A stretch of 64,000 bases of DNA from Thermoflavifilum sp. (GCF_014961315.1 NZ_CP063141.1:930001-994000); one strand, 5' to 3'. Positions 36,198-45,019 are shown, counted from the stretch's first letter. Made by a program: numbers and translations. Notes: generated from the letters alone by a model not told the origin.

Positions 36198-36207
36198 AGC
36201 CAATGAA

Positions 36208-37077
36208 TTAAAATTTCACATGCTGAAGGATAATCACCAGAATATTGATCGCGGTTAATCCGATCTGAACCAGTTGAAAACGCCGCGCCGTGAGCTGATC
36301 CTGGCTGGCCAGCTCGCGCCCGGTGGGCGGCACATAAATCACGTCGTTTTGTTTCAAATAATAATACGGCTGGTTGAAGATATCGCCCCGGGTAAGATCA
36401 ACCTGATAGAAGCGACGCTGGCCGTTTTCTTCCCGGATCAACAGAATATGCTGCACATCGGCACCGGGAATCAAGCCGCCAGCCAATCCCATACCGTCTA
36501 ACAGGGTCATCCGTTCCGAAGGCAGTACAAATGATCCGGGCGTGCGCACATCGCCCACAAAGGTGATCCGATAGTTGAGAAAACGAATATTAACGATGGG
36601 CTCCTCCTTGAGATATTGTTTGGCGCGCTGCTGGATTTCTTTTTCTAACTGCGATTTGGTTTTTCCTGCTGCATCAAATGTGCCTAACCAGGGCAATTGC
36701 AGGGTGCCGTTCTGGAGGCTCACCTGATAACTGCCCATGGCGGGCGATACCGTGGCACTGGCCTGGCTGGCTGTGAGCTGCTGCAGGGTATTCATGGGAT
36801 TGAGCATGGGTTGACCGGTAGAAAAGGGCTCCCCATAAGTGGCGTTGAACAGAGCATTGGTAGATGAACTGGTAGAAATGATCTGAATCTGCAACAAATC
36901 CCCTGCTTGAATCACCGGTTCCTGAAGGGCATAATGACTCACGGCTGCCGTATCGATGCCCTTGTTGAGATATACCGTTTGCTCCATGAGCTTGCGCTGG
37001 CTGATGCAGCCAGCAGTTAGCAAACCCCATATTCCAACGATGAATCCATACCGGATCTGGATGCCTGATACCAACAT
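36208..37077 (-). CDS. Wza-like polysaccharide export lipoprotein (SLBB domain)
   Basis: This 289-residue outer-membrane export protein has a signal peptide ending in LLTAGC, a lipobox, at about residue 24. The Poly_export domain begins with VIQAGDLLQIQII (about residues 55-67) and resumes at YQVSLQNGTLQLPWLGTFDAAGKTKSQLEKEI. An SLBB-type segment follows: IVNIRFLNYRITFVGDVRTPGSFVLPSERMTLLDGMGLAGGL (about 155-197). The C-terminus is a hydrophobic helix (QIGLTAINILVIILQHV) that may span the outer membrane as in Wza. It lies immediately upstream of the Wzc-like gene with 10 bp between the chosen start and this stop, so the pair is one export module. Confidence 0.92.
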   Translation of the reverse strand: MLVSGIQIRYGFIVGIWGLLTAGCISQRKLMEQTVYLNKGIDTAAVSHYALQEPVIQAGDLLQIQIISTSSSTNALFNATYGEPFSTGQPMLNPMNTLQQLTASQASATVSPAMGSYQVSLQNGTLQLPWLGTFDAAGKTKSQLEKEIQQRAKQYLKEEPIVNIRFLNYRITFVGDVRTPGSFVLPSERMTLLDGMGLAGGLIPGADVQHILLIREENGQRRFYQVDLTRGDIFNQPYYYLKQNDVIYVPPTGRELASQDQLTARRFQLVQIGLTAINILVIILQHVKF

Positions 37078-37159
37078 GCAATGGATTTACATTAAAACTA
37101 AATAAAAATCAACCGTTCTTGATCAATTTTATCTGGCCTGCTGAGTAGGGCCTTCATTG

Positions 37160-37385
37160 CGAATACATCCTCACCCTGTGTCCCTCTCCTTGGAAAAGAG
37201 AGGGAAAGAAAAGGAGTAAAAAATTATCGTCCGAATGCTGACTTTTTCCCGTCCGAATCCCGAGCCTGTCAAGGCCTGCCTGCCGGCAGGCAGGGATCTC
37301 CTCAGCAATGCACGCACTGCTCAGGAGATCCCTCGCAGAGGCTCGGGATAGGGACGAGCAATAAAAAGCGTCATTCAGAGCCCGG
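37160..37385. repeat. Palindromic repeat cluster containing the clearest compound palindrome
   Basis: A CCCTCTCC...AGAGAGGG module (about 37168-37203) is followed by a 107-bp compound palindrome at 37250-37356. Its outer arms CGTCCGAATCCCGAGCC (37250-37266) and GGCTCGGGATAGGGACG (37340-37356) pair at 15 of 17 positions. Its inner arms ATCTCCTCAGCA (37296-37307) and TGCTCAGGAGAT (37318-37329) pair at 11 of 12. The left half also carries the 20-bp CCTGCCTGCCGGCAGGCAGG palindrome. A partial module (GTCATTCAGAGCCCGG) abuts the upxY stop codon. The element lies between the antiterminator gene and the first export gene of its operon. Confidence 0.9.
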
Positions 37386-37389
37386 ATCC

Positions 37390-37893
37390 TTATCCTTCCT
37401 CCAGCGGCTTCAGGCTCTGGCTGTTGAACTCGGCCACCAGCGCATAGCCAATCGAGTCCAGCACCACATATACTTTTTTACCTTGAATTTTTTCCACTAC
37501 ACCTTCCTGATCCATCATGACCCCATCGACAACTTTCACCTTCTGTCCAGGCTGAAGGGGATAGGCTTTAACTTCCGTATAATCGCGCAAAAAACGCTTG
37601 ATGGTGAGAATCTCTTCATCGCGAATGACGGCCGGCTTGCCGTTCCAGTATACAAAATTGATGACTCCCGGCACCATGCGCACGGCCGTTTGCTGCTGAT
37701 GTAAACAAATATGCACAAATACATACGAACGAAACAAGGGCTCTTCTACAATTTTCACCCGGTCGCTCCACCGATGACGGGCTTTCTGCAGGGGGCAATA
37801 ATGCTCAATTTGTCGACGGGCGAATTGTTCAGCGATTTTCTTTTCCCATCGAGGGCGGGTATAAACGGCATACCAGCAGGGTTGATGCTCCAT
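37390..37893 (-). CDS. UpxY-like NusG-family transcription antiterminator
   Basis: This 167-residue protein has an NGN domain (WYAVYTRPRWEKKIAEQFARRQIEHYCPL, residues about 7-35; LFRSYVFVHI, about 53; VPGVINFVYWNGKPAVI, about 74-90). A KOW motif follows (LQPGQKVKVVDGVMMDQEGVVEKI, about 113-136). This is the architecture of the UpxY specialised NusG paralogues that head capsular polysaccharide operons in Bacteroides, where they let RNA polymerase read through the long operon. Its place at the head of a 23-kb same-strand polysaccharide locus, 313 bp before the Wza-like gene, supports that role. No UpxZ-type partner is seen. A TATTTTTG promoter element lies just upstream. Confidence 0.9.
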   Translation of the reverse strand: MEHQPCWYAVYTRPRWEKKIAEQFARRQIEHYCPLQKARHRWSDRVKIVEEPLFRSYVFVHICLHQQQTAVRMVPGVINFVYWNGKPAVIRDEEILTIKRFLRDYTEVKAYPLQPGQKVKVVDGVMMDQEGVVEKIQGKKVYVVLDSIGYALVAEFNSQSLKPLEEG

Positions 37894-37910
37894 ATCAACA
37901 GGGATATAAA

Positions 37911-37918
37911 CAAAAATA
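37911..37918 (-). promoter_or_regulatory. Putative -7 element TATTTTTG of the polysaccharide operon
   Basis: On the minus strand TATTTTTG fits TAnnTTTG and lies 17 bp upstream of the upxY ATG. A TTG lies about 17 bp further upstream (GTTGTGAGCAACC context), roughly where a -33 element would be. If correct, transcription of the whole locus starts within about 12 nt of the upxY start codon. Confidence 0.5.
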
Positions 37919-37972
37919 AGGTTTCTGGTTGCTCACAACAGAGATTTTCTTCGCTGTATGCAACCTTTGGAT

Positions 37973-38026
37973 ATGGCTTCGCCATCTCAATCCCATCAAG
38001 GATTTCAGGGATATGCATCGCATATC
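37973..38026. promoter_or_regulatory. Pair of small perfect hairpins upstream of the upxY promoter
   Basis: ATGGC-TTC-GCCAT (37973-37985) and GATATGC-ATC-GCATATC (38010-38026) are perfect inverted repeats with 3-nt loops, separated by 24 bp. They lie 55-110 bp upstream of the putative operon promoter. They differ from the dispersed repeat families. They could be a regulator binding site, but nothing in the sequence identifies one. Confidence 0.35.
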
Positions 38027-38451
38027 TTCTGGAGTTACGAAGTAACCACCCGATGTCTCTGATCGTTTTTCAATAGTATGGAATATTCATATCGTTCAAT
38101 TCACACGCGTGAATGAACGCGTAACATGCTAATAGGCAAAATAAAATGGCTATGGACTGGAAAATACGCACAAGTCGATCATCCCGCGAAGCAAATCAGG
38201 CCAGGAAAGCCATAGATATTTCATGCCGTTTTCCTTTCCCTGCATACCTCATCATGTTTTCTGCTTCATATGAATAGGTAAACCAAGTTAAAAAATGCAA
38301 GCTTATACCCACAAGAAAATTGTGTAAAAAATACAACCGATTTCGCCAACAGCATAAAATCCGCCGCAAATGTTCATGGTTCAGGATTTAAAAAGAATGC
38401 CGCAAACTTCAGGAATAGATACGCAACCTATGTGCGCAGGAGCGGGTTGCC
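38027..38451. other. Intergenic region without recognisable gene
   Basis: About 425 bp between the polysaccharide operon promoter region and the end of the chromate transporter gene. It is moderately AT-rich and holds a CACGCGTG palindrome near 38103 followed by ACGCGT, but no tRNA, small gene or dispersed repeat that I can support. It marks the point where the palindromic repeats stop. Confidence 0.5.
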
Positions 38452-39624
38452 TCAGGGCAGCCACCAGCCCAGCAGCAGGCAGCCCATTACAATGATGGGA
38501 GCGGGAATACGGGTGAATTGCAATAAGCAAAACGTAGCCAGCACCACCAGTACATTCATCCATTCAATACCCAGCGAGCTGAGTAAAATCATGGTGGCGG
38601 CCCACATGATGCCTACCACCGCTGCATTGATGCCTTCCAGTGCTCGAAACACATATACATAGCGTTTTAAATTCTGCCAGATGGGATAAAAAAACAACAA
38701 TAAAAGCAAACTGGGCAAAAAAATCGCAATGGAGCCAATGATACAACCCAGCACCTGATAGGCTTTACCCATATCGCGCATGACCATGCCGCCTACAAAC
38801 GAGGCCACGGAAAACGTAGGCCCTGGAATGGCCTGCACCATTCCCGCACCGGTCAGAAATTCCTGCGGAGTCATCAAGGGCACATGGTTTTTGCGAATCA
38901 CATACTGATCGAGCATGGCCGCAATCAACACCTGACCGCCGCCAAACACAATGCTGCCGAAACGGTAAAAGTTTTCAAACAATCGAAACGGCCGCGCTTT
39001 GGTGACTTCACTCAGCACGCCAGCCACTATAAAAATCAAAGCAAACAGCCACAGATTGGCCCATTGAATCTTGCGCCGTTTACCGGGAATATCGGGAATT
39101 CGTTTGCTACTGAAATTAGAGACCACCCCGCCAGCTATAATCACCGACGGAAATACCCAGGGCGAGCGAAACAGCACCGTTAGCAACAACGCCCCCACCA
39201 TAATGCCGGCCGTGGCATAGTTTTTCACGCTGATCTTAAACGCCTTAAAACCGGCATACCCCAGGAAACCCACCGCCATGGGTTGTACAAAACGAAACAC
39301 CCTGAGGTCTTGATGAAAATAGGTGATGACAAATGAAAGCAAACCCATGAGCACACAGGCCGGCGTGATCCAGATGAGCAGGGTAAGGATGGCCAGCAAT
39401 ACACCACCTCGTTTATATCCAATGAGGGTAATGGTTTGCGTCGACGAAGCCCCGGGCAATAACTGGCAGAAGGCTGTGAATTCCATGAGTTCTTCCAGGG
39501 TCACGTCCCTGCGTTTCTCCACAAAGGTTTTAATCATCATCGCCAGATGTCCCTGCGGCCCGCCAAACGCCGTGATACTGTAAAAAAATACAGCCTTTAA
39601 AAAAGGTATGTGCCGGAGTAACAA
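38452..39624 (-). CDS. chrA: Chromate transporter (CHR family)
   Basis: This 390-residue inner-membrane protein has two homologous CHR halves in one chain, so it is the long bidomain form. Each half has the family motif: [12 protein letters not shown] with the following [15 protein letters not shown] in the first (residues about 19-75), and [17 protein letters not shown] with [15 protein letters not shown] in the second (about 222-272). About ten hydrophobic helices are evident. ChrA proteins export chromate using the proton gradient, giving chromate resistance. The start is taken as TTG at 39624 ([16 protein letters not shown]), because the next ATG would remove the first conserved motif. 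It lies downstream of an M1 peptidase gene on the same strand, 250 bp away. Confidence 0.92.
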   Translation of the reverse strand: MLLRHIPFLKAVFFYSITAFGGPQGHLAMMIKTFVEKRRDVTLEELMEFTAFCQLLPGASSTQTITLIGYKRGGVLLAILTLLIWITPACVLMGLLSFVITYFHQDLRVFRFVQPMAVGFLGYAGFKAFKISVKNYATAGIMVGALLLTVLFRSPWVFPSVIIAGGVVSNFSSKRIPDIPGKRRKIQWANLWLFALIFIVAGVLSEVTKARPFRLFENFYRFGSIVFGGGQVLIAAMLDQYVIRKNHVPLMTPQEFLTGAGMVQAIPGPTFSVASFVGGMVMRDMGKAYQVLGCIIGSIAIFLPSLLLLLFFYPIWQNLKRYVYVFRALEGINAAVVGIMWAATMILLSSLGIEWMNVLVVLATFCLLQFTRIPAPIIVMGCLLLGWWLP

Positions 39625-39874
39625 GGTAAATCGTGGTTTGAATCACGGTTTTGCAGCAAAATAAAAAACCTATCTGAAAAATGCATGTATCTTTTGATTT
39701 GCATCTGATAGATAGCCCCCACCATGCCCTGCCCGCAAATGCGCTACCTTCGGATGAAACGATGGTGAAAGGCAACGGACGGGTGAAGGCTAGCTATCAT
39801 CAAAGAAAAAACCATATAAGCCTACCTGTTCTCAACCCGATAACCGGGATGATTAAAAAACCAGACGGGCCCGT

Positions 39875-42514
39875 TTATTTGAAATCCGAATCCGTGAGAC
39901 CGCTATTGACCTTGATTTCTTTGACCTGCATCTTAATATCCTGACCCATGTTGTTGCTCACGATCGTAAAGGGAAAAAGAATGCCATTCACCGGGCGATA
40001 GTCTGTGGTGATCTGCTCGGTGGTCACGGCTCCCATGGGGCTCGGGGTGGTGGTAACCGATTTTAATAATAATCCCGAATCGGCTGCATAATAATTTTTA
40101 ATTTCCTGTTGGTCGGGTGTGCTAATGGTAACCACGTACACCCAGGTAGAATCCAGGTATTCCATTTGTGGAGCAAGGCGCTTCTGGTAATTATCCTGCA
40201 GGTAGTTCAGCACCGGAAACATGACGGCCTCCTGCTGAAGCATCTTTTTCCGATCGGCACTCAAAGGCACTTCATTACCCATTTGTTGCACACTTACACT
40301 GTCGCCCTTCACCAGCATATGGACGGCCGGTTGAGCCAGGCTTGCTGCCGTGATTTCCATGAGGTAGTCGTTGGGTTTTTTATATTTTGTGGTGAATTGA
40401 ATGTCTTCATCACCCAGAGAGGCCACGGAAGTAATGGACAGATCGTGCACGCTGTTCAGTTTATCTGCACCACCAATGGCCTGAATATACCGTTGAATGA
40501 TATCCGTAGCGCTAACGCCCGGTGGCACGGGTTTTTCTTCTTTCATGCGCCAGCTGTTGTTGTCGGGGTTGATATCGGGAAAATCATGATCCGGATCAAT
40601 GACGATACTGGCAATTCGCCTGTTGCAATCGTATTTGAACGTCCATTCTGCGCCCCGTTGCCAGATTTCAGCCGGCAACTGTACCGTATCCGTGCTGCCA
40701 TCCGTCAATTGAATGGCCATCACTACAGGCAAAGCCATTTTTTGCAGGTTGGCAATGGTAATCAATGCCCCTTTGGTGGTATCGTCATCGACATATTTCA
40801 CTCCCACTACAGCCTGATCGAGTTTCCATGTGGTGAAAAACCATTCACGGAAAAACCACGACAGATCCTCGCCTCCAGCGTTTTCCATCGTGCGGAAGAA
40901 ATCCCATGGCGTGGGGTGCTTGAATGCCCAGCGCCGGATATAGGTGCGAAATGCATAATCGAAACGGTCTTCCCCGAGAATATATTTCCGCAGGATGTGC
41001 AGTCCCAGCGCGGGTTTGCTGTAGGCGGCGGCACCTAAATAATTCGCCTGAATCACATCGGGGATAGTCATAATGGGTTCGGCATTTTCTCCGAACAGGT
41101 ACTGGGCTTCGCGCTGCACATCGGATTTCCGGTAAAACTCACCATGATTGAATACTTTCGTATCCACATCGTTGATAAAGGTGTTGAATCCCTCATCCAT
41201 CCAGGGATATTTCCGTTCGTTGGAACCCACAATCATGGGGAACCAGTTATGGCCGAATTCATGATTGGTTACGCCCCATAATCCCCGGCCACGGGAGCGA
41301 TACGAGCAGAATACGATGCCGGGATATTCCATACCATTCACAATGCCCGCTACATTGGTAGCTACCGGATACGTATAAGGATACCATTCCTGAGAATACA
41401 GTTCAATGCAACCCTTCACGAATTCCGTAGAACGGCTCCAGGCATCAGTTCCCGCACTTTCCACGGGATAAACCGATTGCGCCAGGGCATGTTTCCCATC
41501 GGGAAGATTAATCCTTGCCGCATCCCACATGAATGCCTTCGAAGCAGCCCACGATACATCACGAGCATTGAACATCTTAAAATGCCAGGTGAGATTGCCC
41601 TTCATCGGGCGAAAACCGGGATTGGTAACATCCGTAGAATCGTGAATCATTACAGTTGCATCGCTGTTGCGCGCTTTATTCAGTCGCGCTATCTCCGTAG
41701 GAGTAAGCACCTGCGTCGGATTTTGCAATTCGCCCGAACCCACGACAATCATATTGGCTGGTGCTGTAATGTAGTAATCAAAATCGCCATATTCCAGATA
41801 AAATTCACCGGCGCCCAGATAAGGAATGGTGTTCCACCCCAGCACATCGTCGTACACTTCCATGCGTGGATACCATTGCGCGATTTCATAAATCCAGCCA
41901 TTTTTAGTCAGCAATCGACCCATCCGGTCGGTGCCATATTGAGGCACTTCAAAAGCATAACGGATATGAATCTGCAAACTGCCGCCCTGTGGTTTAAGCG
42001 GCGTACGCAGCCGAATTTGCATGCGGGTGTCGTTTACCAGGTAATCGGCTTTCTCGGTTTTCCCATCCTGAATGATTTCTACACTTTTGATCTCATCGCC
42101 ACGGGTAAACGATTTATTGGCAAACCGCCCACCGGTAACCGGACTGGTGGCTTCACCCCGCGAATCCTTGCGATATATGTTTTGATCTAATTGCAGCCAC
42201 AAAAATGGTAATGCATCCGGACTGTTGTTGCGATAGGTGATCACTACATCTCCGGTTATGGTGTGATTGGTGGTATCGAGGGTGGCATGAATCACATAAT
42301 CGGCCCGGTTTTGCCAGTACTTAGGACCGGGTGCACCCGTAGCACTGCGATATTCATTCCCATTGTAGGTGTAAAAAATCGGATTCCATACTTCGTGCTG
42401 ATCATAAATGGATTCCGGAGTTTGCTGTTGTGCCGAAGATGTGAAATAACAGACAGGCCATAACATCAACAGCAGTATTACTGCTTTTTTACATCTTTGT
42501 AGCGTCATATGCAT
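39875..42514 (-). CDS. Exported M1-family metallopeptidase with LolA-like C-terminal extension
   Basis: This 879-residue protein has a signal peptide (about residues 1-29, ending SSAQ). The M1 (gluzincin) catalytic core contains [14 protein letters not shown], then the zinc motif [16 protein letters not shown] near residue 414 and the third ligand in [11 protein letters not shown] about 19 residues later. It probably acts as a periplasmic or outer-membrane aminopeptidase. After about residue 655 there is an extra domain of about 220 residues ([18 protein letters not shown] to [14 protein letters not shown]). Its pattern of short beta strands and the IGG.DK.N opening resemble LolA/outer-membrane-lipoprotein-sorting-like domains found on Bacteroidota peptidases. 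The paralogue at 53770 lacks this domain. A second in-frame ATG lies two codons downstream. Confidence 0.9.
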   Translation of the reverse strand: MHMTLQRCKKAVILLLMLWPVCYFTSSAQQQTPESIYDQHEVWNPIFYTYNGNEYRSATGAPGPKYWQNRADYVIHATLDTTNHTITGDVVITYRNNSPDALPFLWLQLDQNIYRKDSRGEATSPVTGGRFANKSFTRGDEIKSVEIIQDGKTEKADYLVNDTRMQIRLRTPLKPQGGSLQIHIRYAFEVPQYGTDRMGRLLTKNGWIYEIAQWYPRMEVYDDVLGWNTIPYLGAGEFYLEYGDFDYYITAPANMIVVGSGELQNPTQVLTPTEIARLNKARNSDATVMIHDSTDVTNPGFRPMKGNLTWHFKMFNARDVSWAASKAFMWDAARINLPDGKHALAQSVYPVESAGTDAWSRSTEFVKGCIELYSQEWYPYTYPVATNVAGIVNGMEYPGIVFCSYRSRGRGLWGVTNHEFGHNWFPMIVGSNERKYPWMDEGFNTFINDVDTKVFNHGEFYRKSDVQREAQYLFGENAEPIMTIPDVIQANYLGAAAYSKPALGLHILRKYILGEDRFDYAFRTYIRRWAFKHPTPWDFFRTMENAGGEDLSWFFREWFFTTWKLDQAVVGVKYVDDDTTKGALITIANLQKMALPVVMAIQLTDGSTDTVQLPAEIWQRGAEWTFKYDCNRRIASIVIDPDHDFPDINPDNNSWRMKEEKPVPPGVSATDIIQRYIQAIGGADKLNSVHDLSITSVASLGDEDIQFTTKYKKPNDYLMEITAASLAQPAVHMLVKGDSVSVQQMGNEVPLSADRKKMLQQEAVMFPVLNYLQDNYQKRLAPQMEYLDSTWVYVVTISTPDQQEIKNYYAADSGLLLKSVTTTPSPMGAVTTEQITTDYRPVNGILFPFTIVSNNMGQDIKMQVKEIKVNSGLTDSDFK

Positions 42515-42540
42515 GTATTTAAAACCAAGGAAAATGCCAC

Positions 42541-42548
42541 CAAAAGTA
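42541..42548 (-). promoter_or_regulatory. Putative -7 element TACTTTTG of the M1 peptidase gene
   Basis: TACTTTTG on the minus strand matches TAnnTTTG and lies 26 bp upstream of the M1 peptidase ATG at 42514, giving a leader of about 20 nt. No clear -33 element was found. Confidence 0.45.
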
Positions 42549-42658
42549 GGAAAATATTTATCCCGTTATACAGGAAACAGGGAATTATTTGATAAGTGGT
42601 TTATATCTGTACACGTCGGAAATTTACTTAACTTCGAAGCCTATCATTTTCTGATATC

Positions 42659-43132
42659 ATGAAAACAAAGTACAGGGTCCTCTTGATCATCCTCGCATGC
42701 TTCATCATCATACAATTCTTCAGACCCGCCAGAAATTATGCCGCTCAGGCTTCGCCCAATGATATTGCTGAAAAATATGTAGTGCCCATGGATATTCTTA
42801 TGGATTTGAACACATCTTGTTATGACTGTCATTCCAACTACACCCATTATCCCTGGTATTTTCATATTCAACCTGTAGCCTGGTGGATGAACAGCCATAT
42901 TCAGGAAGGCAAGCACCACCTGAATTTTTCCGAGTTTGCCAAATACCCGCCCGATGTAGCCCGCAAAAAATTTCATGCGATCTATGAAGTGATGCGCGAT
43001 CACAGTATGCCCATCTCATCTTATCTGTGGATGCATAAAGAAGCCCGACTCAGTGACCAGCAATATCAACAAATAGCCGAATGGGCTCAGCAAATGAGCC
43101 TGCACCCGCAGCTTCAGGATACTACCCAATGA
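42659..43132 (+). CDS. Haem-binding domain protein (CxxCH)
   Basis: This 157-residue protein has one N-terminal hydrophobic helix (VLLIILACFIIIQFF, residues about 7-21) that would anchor it in the membrane or serve as an uncleaved signal. The remainder matches the Bacteroidota haem-binding domain family. A single CYDCHSNYTHYPWY motif (CxxCH at about residues 53-57) can bind one c-type haem, and WWMNSHIQEGKHHLNFSEFAKY and HSMPISSYLWMHKEARLS follow. The family is periplasmic; its redox partner is unknown. The gene is followed after 12 bp by a glutamine amidotransferase gene, probably in the same operon. Confidence 0.85.
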   Translation: MKTKYRVLLIILACFIIIQFFRPARNYAAQASPNDIAEKYVVPMDILMDLNTSCYDCHSNYTHYPWYFHIQPVAWWMNSHIQEGKHHLNFSEFAKYPPDVARKKFHAIYEVMRDHSMPISSYLWMHKEARLSDQQYQQIAEWAQQMSLHPQLQDTTQ

Positions 43133-43144
43133 TCTTTTCAGATC

Positions 43145-43867
43145 ATGAACATTTGTTTCGTTCAACACGTGTCTTACGAAACGCCCGGAATCATTACCAC
43201 GTGGGCCCGAACACACCAACATGCATACACAATTGTCCATCCCTATGCAGCTGAGCCTTTTCCTGCATTATCCGATATAGATATGCTGGTGCTGATGGGC
43301 GGACCCATGGGTGTGTATGAAAACAACCAGTATGCCTGGATGAAGGACGAAATGAAATGGATTGAACAGGCCATTGATTCGGGCAAAAAAGTGCTGGGCA
43401 TTTGCCTGGGTGCCCAGCTGGTAGCGCATGTGCTGGGTGCAAAAGTGTATCCGCATGAACAAAAAGAAATCGGATGGTTTCCTGTTTATGCCGAAAAATC
43501 AAACCCGACTGAAAACACCTATGCTGGTTTATTTACACCCCAGGCTACCGTATTTCACTGGCATGGAGATACCTTCGATCTGCCAGCCGGAGCCGTAAAT
43601 CATGTATATACGCCAGGATGTCGACACCAATTGTTTTCCTGGTCCACGCACGTGCTGGGCCTGCAATTTCATCTGGAAGTCGGGCAAGAGAATATCCAAC
43701 GCATGCTTGAAGCCGGTAGTGCGGAAATCTACGAAACCCTGTCCCGACAACCGGATGCACAATATGTGCAACAGCCCGAGCAAATCCTTATCCAGAGCTC
43801 GCTTCACATGCCGGCATGTCATCAACGATTGCACGCATTGCTGCACATTTTCACACAGGCAGTCTGA
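43145..43867 (+). CDS. Class I glutamine amidotransferase (GMP synthase-like)
   Basis: This 240-residue cytoplasmic triad-type glutaminase has the oxyanion region LVLMGGPMGVYE (about residues 48-59), the nucleophile elbow KVLGICLGAQLVAHVLGA with catalytic cysteine near residue 85, and the His-Glu pair LGLQFHLEV (about residues 174-182). This arrangement matches the GATase1 GMP-synthase-like family of stand-alone proteins. They are often annotated as glutamine amidotransferases of unknown acceptor and related to gamma-glutamyl hydrolases. No synthetase partner lies nearby. It ends 3 bp from the end of the convergent gene at 43871. Confidence 0.88.
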   Translation: MNICFVQHVSYETPGIITTWARTHQHAYTIVHPYAAEPFPALSDIDMLVLMGGPMGVYENNQYAWMKDEMKWIEQAIDSGKKVLGICLGAQLVAHVLGAKVYPHEQKEIGWFPVYAEKSNPTENTYAGLFTPQATVFHWHGDTFDLPAGAVNHVYTPGCRHQLFSWSTHVLGLQFHLEVGQENIQRMLEAGSAEIYETLSRQPDAQYVQQPEQILIQSSLHMPACHQRLHALLHIFTQAV

Positions 43868-43870
43868 CCA

Positions 43871-45019
43871 TTACTCTGTGGTCGATACGCCTGTTTGCCT
43901 TTCCATAGCTTGCCTGATCAATGCAAAGGCTTGCTGATGCATGAATAATTGCTGCTTGCCGGGCGAGGATGATGCACGGGGCATCCAGAGATGGGCTACG
44001 GGTATTGCCGACGGGAACAGGGAAAAAGGAGCCTGACCGGATGAGCTATCGATATACCACGACTTGCTCACATCGGGTTGCAACAGCGACTTCCAGTAAT
44101 CGGCTTGCCGATAAATCTGTAATCGAGGAGAGGATAGATTGGCATCTGTGCTGATGGCTAAGATGCCCTGAACAGGAACAGCTTGCCTCTGGAGGATAAA
44201 TTGTACAAAAGCCTGTGCAAGTGCAGGTTGAAAATGATCGGGTATCCAGATGATACGGAGATTTACAGGCTTTGGAGCCGATTGTTGCAAAAAACTACGG
44301 CTCAACAGGGCAAACCAGCTGGCCTGTACGTCACCCTTGCTGCAGATAAGCCAGAACGCGGGCGATGCCCGATTTTCCCTGTAAGATGCCATCAGGGCGG
44401 CTGTCAACAAACTATCCTTCATGCGGATATGCCCGGTTACGTGCAGGCTCTCTCCCTCCTGCGGGACGATTTTACGTAGATAAATCACCGGTATAGAAAG
44501 CTCCGGAAAGAAAGTACTGTCGAAAGTTTTCATCCAATTTTCTGGTAAAACACCGTAAGCCATCCAGGCTGTAGCACCGTTCTGTTGGGCCTGTCTGGCC
44601 GAAGTATAGATTGCCTGTAAGCTGTCCACCGCGCTATCGGCGGCATACAGGCTTTGTAAATTTACCAACCAGGGCTTGTTTAATTCCTGAATGCCTGCGA
44701 GCACATCTGCCTCAAAATCGCCTTCTCCACTATACGGAAGTGGGAAAAAATCTGTTCCCGCTTGTTGCCACCTTCCATCGACCTGCAAGCTTGTGCCCAT
44801 CCCTGCGGTTTTGCCCATCCATTGTACCAGCGTATGTGCATGCAAACTATCCATGTATCCAAGCTGCTGCATGCAGGCAAGCAACGAGCTACTATCCCTG
44901 CACGAAGCCAGCTGTTCCCAGGATTTTTTCCAGGCATTGCGCCATTTTCGTTGAGCGGGAGCAGCCATCGAAATGAGCCATGCGAAACCCATGCAAAAAA
45001 GGCGTAAAGCTGATTTCAT
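43871..45019 (-). CDS. Exported protein of unknown function, possibly degenerate M28-peptidase-like
   Basis: This 382-residue protein has an N-terminal signal peptide (about residues 1-22, ending APAQ). I do not recognise a family with certainty. The second half (residues about 190-375) has an order of segments reminiscent of M28 aminopeptidases: SLHVTGHI, then LLSRSFLQQSAPKPVNLRIIWI, QAFVQFILQR, VQGILAISTDANLSSPRLQIY, and near the end PFSLFPSAIPVAHLWM. The zinc-binding H-x-D, D and E/H residues expected of an active M28 enzyme are not apparent. If the relationship is real, it is a pseudo-enzyme. It is divergent from gcvT and convergent with the amidotransferase gene. Confidence is for the gene itself; the fold suggestion is weak. 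Confidence 0.7.
   Translation of the reverse strand: MKSALRLFCMGFAWLISMAAPAQRKWRNAWKKSWEQLASCRDSSSLLACMQQLGYMDSLHAHTLVQWMGKTAGMGTSLQVDGRWQQAGTDFFPLPYSGEGDFEADVLAGIQELNKPWLVNLQSLYAADSAVDSLQAIYTSARQAQQNGATAWMAYGVLPENWMKTFDSTFFPELSIPVIYLRKIVPQEGESLHVTGHIRMKDSLLTAALMASYRENRASPAFWLICSKGDVQASWFALLSRSFLQQSAPKPVNLRIIWIPDHFQPALAQAFVQFILQRQAVPVQGILAISTDANLSSPRLQIYRQADYWKSLLQPDVSKSWYIDSSSGQAPFSLFPSAIPVAHLWMPRASSSPGKQQLFMHQQAFALIRQAMERQTGVSTTE

Noticed and set aside
37755..38018. Minus-strand frame upstream of upxY
   Set aside because: It overlaps upxY in another frame and includes the small hairpins and promoter; no family resemblance.
39681..39944. 87-codon plus-strand frame between chrA and the M1 peptidase
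   Set aside because: It overlaps the M1 gene end in antisense, has no recognisable motif and no promoter or ribosome site.
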